Of a stretch of DNA of 64,000 nt, positions 37,049 to 45,895 are shown in pieces (position 1 is the first letter of the stretch; every line of letters begins with the position of its first letter). The notes below the pieces were generated by a model. It ran no database searches, was not told the origin of the DNA, and saw only the letters and a list, made by a program, of their open reading frames with translations. A program made the translations under genes and the position numbers. The DNA is from CAVYXK01 sp963772445 (GTDB taxonomy: Bacteria > Pseudomonadota > Alphaproteobacteria > Acetobacterales > Acetobacteraceae). The stretch covers positions 62,001 to 126,000 of the forward strand of contig CAVYXK010000018.1 of the NCBI GenBank assembly GCA_963772445.1. Direction: 5' to 3'.

Positions 37049-37933
37049 ATGCCAAGCCTTACTTATGCCTCGCCGACGACCGCCAATGAGGCCATCGCCT
37101 TGCTGGCTGGGGCCTCCGGCCAGGCCAAGTTACTCGCCGGCGGGACTGACCTTCTGGTCCAGCTCCGGTCGGGCCGCGTGAAGCCGGATCTGATCGTCGA
37201 TACCAAGAAGATTCCGGAAATCATCGGCATCCGCGAAGAAAACGGCGAGTTCGTGATCGGGGCCGCGACCCCCGGAGCCGACATGGAAGCGAACGCGGCT
37301 CTGAAGCAGGCTTGGCCGGGCGTCGTCGAAGCGATGGACCTGATCGGATCCACCCAGATCCAGGGGCGCGCCAGTCTCGCGGGCAATCTCTGCAACGCCT
37401 CGCCGGCCGCTGACAGCGTACCGGCGATGATCGCGGCCGGCGCGGTGGCGGTCATTTTGGGCTCCAAGGGCAGGCGCGAGGCGCCGGTTGAGGCGATTGT
37501 CGTCGGCCCCGGCCGTACCTCGCTGGCGAAGGACGAATTCGTCCTCGAGATCAAGCTGCCGAAGCGACCGCCCCGCTCCGGCGATGCCTATCTTCGCTTC
37601 ATCCCGCGCACCGAGATGGATATCGCCGTGGTTGGTTGCGGCGTCAGCGTGACGCTGGACGAGGCTGGCGTGTGCACGGCCGCGCGGGTGTCGTTGGGCG
37701 CGGTGGCGCCGACACCGCTGTTGGTGAAGGAAGCAGCCGACGCGCTGATCGGGCACACGCTCGATGACGCCACGCTGGCCAGGCTGGATGCCGCCGCGCG
37801 CGCCGCCTGCAAGCCGATCACCGACAAGCGCGGCACCATCGAATATCGCACCAAGGTCGCCGGCGTGCTCGCGCGCCGCGCCGCCGCCATCGCATTCCAA
37901 CGAGCCCAAGGGGTTCCAGCAAAGGCACACTGA
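37049..37933 (+). CDS. Xanthine dehydrogenase-family FAD-binding subunit (CoxM type)
   Basis: A 294-residue FAD subunit of a molybdenum hydroxylase. Motifs are KLLAGGTDLLVQLRSGRVKP and ASLAGNLCNASPAADSVPAM, both contacting FAD, and a C-terminal CO-dehydrogenase flavoprotein domain (YLRFIPRTEMDIAVVGCGVS). ATG 37049 follows AGGAG; longer frames upstream run through repeat sequence. It overlaps the 2Fe-2S gene start by one base (TGATG). It passes electrons from the Fe-S subunit to an acceptor. Confidence 0.93.
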   Translation: MPSLTYASPTTANEAIALLAGASGQAKLLAGGTDLLVQLRSGRVKPDLIVDTKKIPEIIGIREENGEFVIGAATPGADMEANAALKQAWPGVVEAMDLIGSTQIQGRASLAGNLCNASPAADSVPAMIAAGAVAVILGSKGRREAPVEAIVVGPGRTSLAKDEFVLEIKLPKRPPRSGDAYLRFIPRTEMDIAVVGCGVSVTLDEAGVCTAARVSLGAVAPTPLLVKEAADALIGHTLDDATLARLDAAARAACKPITDKRGTIEYRTKVAGVLARRAAAIAFQRAQGVPAKAH

Positions 37934-38421
37934 TGAGCAAGCATCACATCACCACCACCATCAACGGCGAGCCGGTCGAGTTCCTGTGCGAACCGCAGGA
38001 GACTTTGCTCGACGTGCTGCGCAACACGCTGAACCTGACCGGCAGCAAGGAAGGCTGCGCCTCCGGCGACTGTGGCGCCTGCAGCGTCATCTGTGACGGC
38101 AAATTGATCTGCTCCTGCCTGATGCTGGGCGTGGAGGCCGAGGGTCACAGCATTGTCACGGTCGAGGGGATCGCCAACGGCGACGAGCTGCATCCGGTGC
38201 AACGCAAGTTCCTGGAGCATGCGGCTCTGCAATGCGGATTCTGCACGCCGGGGCTGATCGTCGCGTCGAAGGCGTTGCTGGACGAGACATTGAACCCGAC
38301 CGAGGAGGAGGCACGTTATTGGCTTGCCGGAAACCTTTGTCGTTGCACCGGCTATGACAAGATCATCCGCGCGGTGATGGACGCCGCGGCCGAAATGCGT
38401 GGAGAAGCGAGGGCAGCATGA
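37933..38421 (+). CDS. 2Fe-2S subunit of a molybdenum hydroxylase (CoxS type)
   Basis: A 162-residue protein. The N-terminal plant-type 2Fe-2S cluster Cys are in GSKEGCASGDCGACSVICDG and CSC. The C-terminal four-helix cluster Cys are in LQCGFCTPGLIVASKALL and WLAGNLCRCTGYDKII. All eight cysteines are present. Overlaps on both sides (TGATG, ATGA) fix the CoxM-CoxS-CoxL operon. Confidence 0.95.
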   Translation: MSKHHITTTINGEPVEFLCEPQETLLDVLRNTLNLTGSKEGCASGDCGACSVICDGKLICSCLMLGVEAEGHSIVTVEGIANGDELHPVQRKFLEHAALQCGFCTPGLIVASKALLDETLNPTEEEARYWLAGNLCRCTGYDKIIRAVMDAAAEMRGEARAA

Positions 38422-40707
38422 ATTATATCGTCTCCAAACCGGAGCTGAAGGTCGTCGGCACCCGACCGGTGCGCCCCGATGGCGTGGACAAGGTCACCGG
38501 CCGTGCGACATTCGGCGCCGACATGGTGCTGCCCGGCATGCTGTGGGGGAAGGTCAAGCGCAGCCCGCACGCGCATGCGCGTATCGTGAAGATCGACACA
38601 TCCAAGGCCGAGAAGCTGCCGGGGGTGAAGGCGGTCGTCACTGCCGAAGATTTCCCCAATATCGCCAGCGAAGAGGCGTTCGTCGGCGAAGGGCCGATGA
38701 ATTTCCGCGACCTGTCGCGCAACTGCATTGCCCGCGACAAGGTGCTGTACGAAGGCCACGCCGTCGCGGCAGTGGCGGCGATCAGCCAGGCCATCGCCGA
38801 TCAGGCGCTGGAGCTGATCGACGTTCAGTACGAAGTGCTGCCGCACGTGATCGACGTGGAAGAGGCGATGAAGCCCGACGCGCCGATCCTGCACGACGAT
38901 CTGTTCACGGCCAATGTCGAGCCGAAGCCGACCAAGCCCTCCAACATCTCCAAGCGGGTCTATTTCGCCAAGGGCGACATCAAAGCCGGCTTCCGCGATG
39001 CCGATGTGATCGTGGAGGGTCGTTACACCACGGCGCCGGTGCACCAGGCCTATATCGAGCCGCATGCCTGCCTGGTGGCGGTGGCGGCCGATGGCCAGGC
39101 GCAGGTGTACAGCTCCAGCCAGGGACAGTTCATGGTGCGCGCGTACTGCGCCAAGCTGCTCGGCTGGGACATCTCCAACATCCGCGCCGTGCCGCTGGAG
39201 ATCGGCGGCGGGTTCGGCGGCAAGACGCTGGTTTATCTGGAGCCGCTGGCGCTGGCGCTGGCGCAGCAATCCGGCCGGCCGGTGAAGATGCAGATGACGC
39301 GCGAAGAGGTGTTCCGCGCATCCGGACCGACCTCGGGCTCGGTGATCGAGGTGAAGATCGGCGCCAAACGCGACGGCACGATCGTCGCCGCGAAAGAGGT
39401 GCTGAAATACCAGGCGGGCGCGTTCCCAGGCTCGCCGATCCAGCCGGGCTGCATGTGCGGCTTCGCGATGTACGATCTGCCGAATGTCGAGGTGATCGGC
39501 TACGACGTGGTGTCCAACCGCCCGAAGGTGGCGGCATATCGCGCGCCCGGCGCGCCGATGTCGTCGTTTGCGGTGGAGAGCGCGGTCGATGATCTTGCTC
39601 GCAAGCTCGGCATGGATCCGGTGACGCTGCGCGAGAAGAACGGCGCCCGCGACGGCACGAAGACCCATTACGGACCGACGCATCGCGAGATCGGCTTCCT
39701 GCAGACGCTCGCCGCAGCCAAAAACAGCGAGCATTGGAAGACGCCGCTCAAGCCCGGTGAGGGTCGAGGAATCGCCTGCGGGTTCTGGTTCAATATCGGC
39801 GGCGAATCCTCGGCGGCAGTGCATATCAACGAGGACGGCACCGCGGTCGTGGTGTCCGGCAACCCGGATATCGGCGGCTCGCGTGCCTCAATGGCAATGA
39901 TGGCGGCCGAGGTGCTGGGCATTCCGGTCGAGAAGGTGCGCCCGATCGTGGGCGACACCAGCTCGATCGGCTTCACCCACATGACCGGCGGCAGCCGCGT
40001 CACCTTCGCCACCGGCATGGCGGTGACGCAGGCTGCCGAGCGGGTGGTGGAGCAGTTGAAACAGCGCGCCGCGCAGATTTGGGATATCCCGCCCGAGGCG
40101 GTCGATTGGCGCGACGGCAACGCCTATCCGGCCGGCTCCAATGCCGGAGCGTTCGAGCCGCTGAGCCTGGCCGAGATTGCGCTGCTCTCTGGCAAGACCG
40201 GCGGGCCGATCAGTTCGGAAGTGTCGATCAATGCTCAGGGCGCGGGGCCGGGATTCGGTGTGCACATCTGCGACGTGGAGGTCGATCGCGAGACCGGCGC
40301 TGTGAAGGTCGCTGCGCTACACGGCGGTGCAGGATGTCGGCAAGGCGATCCATCCCAGCTACGTCGAGGGCCAGATCCAGGGCGGTGCCGCGCAAGGCAT
40401 CGGCTGGGCACTGAACGAGGAGTACATCTACGACTCCCAGGGACGGATGGAGAATCCGGGCTTCCTGGATTATCGCGTGCCGGTTGCCTCCGACCTGCCG
40501 CTGATCGAGGCGATTATGGTGGAGGTGCCGAACCCGCGCCATCCGTTCGGTGCGCGCGGCGTGGGCGAAGTGCCGATCATCCCGCCGATGGCGGCGGTGG
40601 GGAATGCGATCCGCGATGCGACGGGGATCCGCATGTCCGATCTGCCGATGTCGCCGCCGAAGATGCGCGCCGCGCTGGATGCGGAAGCGGGGCAGAAGGC
40701 GGCGTAA
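38418..40707 (+). pseudogene. Molybdopterin-binding large subunit (CoxL/XdhB type), one frameshift
   Basis: About 763 residues if repaired. N-terminal a/b hammerhead (GVDKVTGRATFGADMVLPGM), MoCo-binding GGGFGGKTLVYLEP, AAYRAPGAPMSSFAVESAVD and the catalytic Glu in FGARGVGEVPIIPPMAAVGN. The frame breaks near 40308-40316: after ETGAVKV the first frame loses homology, while the next frame reads RYTAVQDVGKAIHPSYVEGQ and continues to 40707. GTCGCTGCGC is found where GTCCTGCGC would keep frame, a one-base insertion outside a homopolymer. The catalytic Glu lies after the break, so the unrepaired protein would be inactive. The substrate is not predictable. Confidence 0.9.
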
Positions 40708-40732
40708 CACCGATGGCGGCAGGCCGCGCACA

Positions 40733-40765
40733 TCCTCACCTCTCCCGCTCTGCGGGAGAGGTCGT
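40733..40765. repeat. REP-like hairpin next to IS481
   Basis: CTCTCCCGCTCTGCGGGAGA followed by G, the third occurrence of this palindrome. It abuts the left end of the IS481 element. Confidence 0.7.
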
Positions 40766-40825
40766 GTCCAACCGACGACATGGGTAACAGAATAGACCGA
40801 CGACATGGGTAACACTTTCCATCCA

Positions 40826-42072
40826 TCATCGTATCAAATCAGGCGCTTGTCGCTGTTGGCTCTGTGGAGTTGTGGGCAACCCGCTTGGGTTGTCCACAAC
40901 TCCACAGAGCGCCCTCCGCCGCCGGCGTCGCTGTCGCAACCGGCACCGCTCGTCCAACACGCCAAGCTCGATCGGCCCATACATCACACGCCATTCGCCA
41001 TCCGCGATCGGGCTCAGCCCGACAGGTTCACCAACCAGCGGCTCACCCAGAAATACCCGTTCCCCACGCCACTTAATCTCGCCGTTCGAGCGCACCTGGC
41101 GCACCGTCGCCGCCTCCGGGTATCCGGCGAACACAGTCTGCCGCTGTAGCCGCGCGCACTCGCCCGATAGTGCCGCTCCGGCGGCTGCTGGCCCAACGCT
41201 TCATGCGGCCGCTCCTCGTTGTAGCAGCGACGGAACGCCGCAAAACGCCGCGCCTGCGCCCGCAGGTCCGCCGCCGGCGGGTTCGCCGTCTCTTGCCCGA
41301 GCGTCAGATGCATCCGCTCGTGGCGGCCGTTCTGCTCCGGCGAGCCCGGATCAATCCGCTCCGGCCGCACCGAAAGCTTGATCAGCCACACCGAAAGCCG
41401 GCTCAGGCCACCCGCGCCGCGGCCCGCAAACGGCGCTCCGTTGTCACTGCGAAAAACCTCCGGCAGCCCGTATTCGCGAAACGCCGCCTCCAGGATCGCG
41501 CGCACCGTCGCCGTGTCGGCCCGACGCACAGCCTGGCAACGCAGCAGATAGCGGCTCCAGCCGTCCAACAACGTGAACGGCTCGCAGCGCGCGCCATCGC
41601 CGGTACGGAACCAGCCCTTGAAATCAGCCGTCCAAACCGCATTCGGCCCGTCACAGTCGGCAAACGGCGCCGTCCGCGGCGGCACTCGCTCGCGCCGACG
41701 CCGCGGCACCGTCAGCCCGGCTTCGTCGAACAGCGTGCCCAGCGTGCTCGCCGCCGGCCAGGCCAACCCAGGATCATGCGCCATCAGCCACGCCCGCACT
41801 TTGCGCGGGCCCCAGCTCGGATGGCTGCGCCGCGCTCCAAGTGCCGCCTCGGCGAGCGCCGGCGCGACCTGATGCGGATGCCGCAGCGGCGCCCGGCTGC
41901 GCTCCTGCAAGCCGGCCAGCCCGGCCGCCTCGTAACGATCCACCCATTTGTAGCCGGTCTTCCGGCTCACCCCATAGCGGCGGCACAATTCCGCCATCGA
42001 AACTCCATCCTCCCGCCAGCTCACAATGAACGACAGCCGCTCGTCCATGGGTTCGGTCCTCTGCCACGGCAT
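40826..42072 (-). pseudogene. IS481-family transposase, frameshifted
   Basis: The HTH (MAELCRRYGVSRKTGYKWVD) and DDE core (AVWTADFKGWFRTGDG, EVFRSDNGAPFAGRGAGGLS, IDPGSPEQNGRHERMHLTLG) are in the first frame, which loses homology after ASARGYSGRL. The C-terminal part, FAGYPEAATVRQVRSNGEIK and FLGEPLVGEPVGLSPIADGE, lies in another frame down to 40826. The switch is near 41125-41145 and needs a single indel. IS481 transposases are normally one ORF, so this is a broken copy and not programmed frameshifting. Confidence 0.85.
40860..40909. repeat. Near-perfect 23-bp hairpin in the IS481 3' region
   Basis: Arms of 23 bp pair with one mismatch around a GCTT loop; the outer stem begins CTCTGTGGAGTTGTGG. 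A related hairpin lies in the ISL3 element at 11282-11333. It is not followed by a T-run on either strand. Confidence 0.75.
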
Positions 42073-42200
42073 GGTGCACCTCCATGCCGCCAGTTAGCCT
42101 GTTACCCATCTCGTCGGGCTGAACTGTTACCTATGTCCCCGGGTTGGACCGTCGCGGGGCGAAGCCCTGCGGGTGAGGGTGCGGCGGCCCGGCAGCGCTG

Positions 42201-42449
42201 ATGCCGCGCGTCGTCTTCTCGGGCTCGGCCGCCGGCCGGTTCACCGGCGGGCGGACTGAGCTCGACGTGACGGCCACCACGTTCCGGCGACTGGTAAAGG
42301 AACTGGACGAGCGCTTCCCCGGTCTGGGCAAGCAGGTCGAGGATGGGATGGCGGTGGCGATCGACGGGGTGATCTACCAGGACGCCTATGCGGCGCCGCT
42401 GGCCGAGGGGGCGGAGATTTACCTGATCCCGAAGATTGCGGGGGGCTGA
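42201..42449 (+). CDS. MoaD/ThiS-family small sulfur-carrier-like protein
   Basis: An 82-residue beta-grasp protein. It begins MPRVVFSGSAAGRFTGGRTE, has the family's VAIDGVIYQDAYAAPLAEGA and ends YLIPKIAGG, with the terminal Gly-Gly that is adenylated and thiocarboxylated in MoaD/ThiS proteins. It could carry sulfur for cofactor or other biosynthesis. The nearby CoxL-type enzyme needs molybdopterin, but a link is only suggestive. The 3' third of this gene is duplicated at 44311-44405. Confidence 0.85.
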   Translation: MPRVVFSGSAAGRFTGGRTELDVTATTFRRLVKELDERFPGLGKQVEDGMAVAIDGVIYQDAYAAPLAEGAEIYLIPKIAGG

Positions 42450-42559
42450 CCCGCGGAGGGGACATATCGCCCCGCCGGTGCTAAACTGAGCCTGATGATT
42501 GCTTCTCGCAGGCATCCGTCCCGAGGCCGATCCCGGCTGCGGTCGAGAGAGCCAGGACT

Positions 42560-44283
42560 ATGACCACGCGCCGCCTGGCCGCGATCATAGCCGCCGATGT
42601 CGCCGGCTATTCGCGGCTCATGCACGCTGATGAGGAACGCACGCACGCTGCCTTCACTGCGTTGATGAAAGGCTCGGTGGAACCCGCCGTAGCGCAGCAT
42701 GGCGGTCGCATTGTGAAAAGTACCGGCGACGGATTCCTGGCGGAGTTCCCGAGCGCGATTGAGGCCGTTCGCTGCGCCATTCAGTTCCAAGACAATATCG
42801 CGCGCCGCACGTCCAGCGATCCGCAAGACCAACGGCTGTTCCTTCGCGTGGGCATCAACCTGGGGGACGTGATCGTCGAACCGCACGACATTTTCGGCGA
42901 CGGCGTGAATATCGCGGCACGGCTGGAGGCGCTGGCGGACCCCGGCGGCATTCTGATTTCGGTGGCCGTGCAGGAGCAGGTGCGTGGACGGATCACGTGC
43001 CGGTTCGACGATCTGGGCGAACAGCAGGTGAAGAATATCGCAGCACCGGTGCGGGTCTATCGCGTGCTGCACGCTGAAGGACCGACTCCCGCGCTCGCGC
43101 TTCCTGACAAACCGTCGATTGCCGTACTGCCGTTCCAGAACCTGAGCACCGATCCGGAGCAGGAATATTTTGCCGATGGCCTTGTCGAGGAAATCATCAC
43201 GGCGCTGTCGCGCGTGCGGTCGATCTTCGTGATCGCCCGTAACTCGAGCTTCGCGTACAAAGGCAAGTGACCCAACGTCAGGCAGGTCGGCCGCGAATTG
43301 GGCGTCCGATACGTGCTAGAGGGCAGCGTGCGTCGTGCGGTCAATCGGGTTCGCGTGATTGGTCAGTTAATCGACGCACCCACCGGCGCGCATATCTGGG
43401 CGGACCGGTTCGACGGTCTGCTTGATGATATCTTCGACCTTCAGGAAAAGGTAACCGCCAGTGTTGTGGCGCTATAGAGCCGAAACTGCGCTTGGCAGAG
43501 ATCGAACGGGCGCAGCGCAAGCCGACGGAAGACCTGCGAGCCTACGACCTTTGGCTGCGGGCACTTGCGCACTTTCATACCTTCACCCGCGAAAGCCTCG
43601 AAGAAGCGATTCGCCTGCTGGAGCGCGCAGTCGAGATCGACCCTGATTTCGCGCTGGCCTATGCGCAGGCATCCCGCTGCCTGTCGTTTCTGGTCATTCA
43701 GGGATGGTCCACCCAGCCGGATGTATTTCTCAGCGACGCCCTTCGAGTTGCCCGCGTAGCAATCGAGCGAGGCAGGGATGATCCCGAAGTCCTCGCAACC
43801 GCTGCGGCGGCAATTGGGAGAAGCAGTCGCGACATGGACGCCGCGATCGCGATCGTCAGCAAGGCAATCACACTCAACCCGAATTCCGCCCAGGCTTTCC
43901 AGATCAGCGGGATTCTACACGCCGGACGAGGCGACCCGGAGATAGCGCTTGATCACCTTGAGCGCGCCGCACGCTTGGATCCGATGGACACCGCCTCCGG
44001 CCTGCGGCACAGCGTTGCCGGCCGATACGAGATCGCTCTTGACTGGACTGCCAGGGCCTTGAATGAGAACCCGAACTTCCTTCCGCCTCGGCGTCTCCGA
44101 GCGGCTTGCCTTGGACATCTGGGACGGTTGGAAGAAGGGCGTCAGGTGGTGACGCAATTGCTGGCCCTCGGACCCGATGAGACCGTTGAGCGTGTCCGAA
44201 ACGTTTATGGACACAGGTTCCGGAATCCGGAGCACCTCGAGGCGCTGCTTGATGGCCTGCGCCGGGCGGGGCTTCCGGACTGA
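42560..44283 (+). pseudogene. Class III cyclase-TPR protein, copy 1 (stop codon and frameshift)
   Basis: Layout: cyclase domain (about residues 1-170; RRLAAIIAADVAGYSRLMHA and STGDGFLAEFPSAIEAVRCA carry the two metal Asp), TolB-like segment (KPSIAVLPFQNLSTDPEQEY, FADGLVEEIITALSRV), then LGVRYVLEGSVRRAVNRVRV and TPR-like repeats to GLRRAGLPD. Damage relative to copy 2: TCA changed to TGA at 43268-43270 after FAYKGK; one G lost at about 43466 (GTGGCGC for GTGGGCGC); and a 21-nt in-frame deletion near 44003. It lacks the intron: GATACG runs directly into TGCTAGAGG at 43313/43314. It therefore defines the empty site for copy 2. Confidence 0.9.
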
Positions 44284-44310
44284 CGGCGCACATCCGCCCC
44301 CTTCGCAAGC

Positions 44311-44405
44311 CTCAGGCCGATGGGGTGATCTATCAGGGTGCCTGGGCGGCGCCGCTCGCCGAGGGGACGGAAATTTAGCTGATCGTGAAAATCGCGGGGG
44401 GCTGA
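44311..44405 (+). pseudogene. Duplicated 3' end of the MoaD-like gene
   Basis: Reads ADGVIYQGAWAAPLAEGTEI, an in-frame TAG, LIVKIAGG and TGA. It closely matches the last third of the gene at 42201-42449. It marks the left edge of the second copy of a duplication of about 2 kb that also includes the cyclase-TPR gene. Confidence 0.85.
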
Positions 44406-45431
44406 CAGGCAGAGGGGACATGTCGCGCCGGCGACGCTAGAATAAACACCATGGTTGCTTCTCGCACACGCCCGCCCAAGGGCAGACCTCAGCCGCGGTC
44501 GAGAGACCCGGGGGTGTGACCGTGCGCCGCTTGGCCGCGATCATAGCCGCCGACGTTGCCGGCTATTCACGGCTGATGCACGCGGACGAAGAACGCACGC
44601 ATGCGGCGTTTACCGCAATCATGAAGGGTTCCGTGGAACCCGCCGTAGCGCAGTACGGTGGTCGTCTGGTCAAGAGGTACCTGGTGACGGATTCTTGGCG
44701 GAATTCCCGAGCGCAATCGAAGCCGTTCGTTGCGCCCTGCAGTTTCAAGACGATATCGTGCGCCACACGTCCGGCGATGCGCAAGACCAACGGCTCCTGT
44801 TCCGCGTCGGCATCAACCTTGGCGACGTGATTGTTGAACCGCATGACATTTTTGGCGACGGGGTCAATATCGCGGCGCGGCTGGAGGCGCTGGCGGAGCC
44901 TGGCGGCATTCTGATTTCGGCGGCTGTGCAGGAGCAGGTTCGTGGACGTATCACGTGCCGGTTCGACGATCTGGGCGAGCAGCAGGTGAAGAATATTGCC
45001 GCGCCGGTGAGGGTCTATCGCGTGCTGCACGCTGACGAGCCGGCTCCAGCGCTCCCGCTGCCTGACAAACCGTCGATTGCCGTACTGCCGTTCCAGAACC
45101 TGAGCACTGATCCGGAGCAGGAGTATTTTGCGGACGGCCTCGTTGAAGAGATCATCACGGCGCTGTCGCGCGTGCGGTCGATATTCGTGATCGCCCGTAA
45201 CTCGAGCTTTGCCTATAAAGGCAAGTCACCCGACGTCAGGCAGGTCGGCCGCGAATTGGGCGTCCGATACGGTGCGCCAGGAGGCTGGCGCGGTCCAGCC
45301 GGTGAAAGTCCGGCCCGGGTAAGGGGTAGCGCCCGCCCGGTAGCGAGTGTTGCGTCGTGGAAGGTGACAACCGCGGCGAAGCGTACACAGCAATCTTGTG
45401 GGGTGTGGGATTGAGCCACGAAATGAACGAT

Positions 45432-45457
45432 GACGCAGGGGCCGAGGCGTTCGTATC
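45432..45457 (+). other. Group II intron EBS2 and EBS1 recognition sequences
   Basis: EBS2 GACGC (45432-45436) and EBS1 CGTATC (45452-45457), separated by 15 nt, pair perfectly with IBS2 and IBS1 directly 5' of the intron. These pairings select the 5' splice site and the insertion target. Confidence 0.75.
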
Positions 45458-45862
45458 CGTCGAAGGCAACATGTGCGGGGCCGTTATGCGAGGACCCGTC
45501 GCCCTGCCGGGGTCAAAGGCCACATCACGCAAGAAGGGAACGCGCTGGAACCTGGGAGACCTCACCTTGCCCGCGATCACCTCGGTGGACACGGGTCGCG
45601 ACGGGAAGTCGAGGAGACGAAGCCGTCGAGGAAGAGGTGAGGAGTTCGGACGGCTGCATACTACCTGTGAAGCCTCGAACAATGCCGGCCTTAGGTCGGC
45701 GGCGGAGATGGTGGAGGGAAGGCGGCCGGTCGGAGGGAAGGTGAGCAGCGGCGCATGCTCCGGACTCAGTGCCGGGATCAGCATGTCATGGAACAGTAAG
45801 CCTACGTGGCCATTACGGGCAGGAAGCAAAGCCGACGGATGGACACGTTCGACCTCCGACAA

Positions 45863-45895
45863 GAGCCCGGCGCGGGAAAGCCGCACGCCGGGATC
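45863..45895 (+). other. Group II intron domain V
   Basis: A 33-nt hairpin: GAGCCCGGC pairs with GCCGGGATC, with an upper stem GCGG/CCGC closed by a GAAA-type loop. The catalytic AGC triad is at the base. One lower pair (third base) is a G-A mismatch where G-U is usual. Confidence 0.85.

Larger units (their letters stand above)
40767..42148 (-). mobile_element. IS481-family insertion sequence, decayed
   Basis: About 1.38 kb. Imperfect inverted repeats of about 48 bp at both ends start TCCAACC. Each end contains two copies of a GACATGGGTAACA-like unit (left 40777-40790 and 40801-40814; right, complemented, 42125-42136 and 42100-42113). Outer boundaries are approximate, and no target duplication could be assigned with confidence. 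The transposase inside is frameshifted. The element sits between the coxL-type gene and the MoaD-like gene. Confidence 0.8.

Noticed and set aside
40860..40909. Rho-independent terminator
   Set aside because: The stem is strong, but no T-run follows on either strand, so only a repeat is claimed.
41100..41150. Programmed frameshifting in the IS481 transposase
   Set aside because: IS481 transposases are normally one ORF, and I saw no slippery A-run or stimulatory structure at the switch point.
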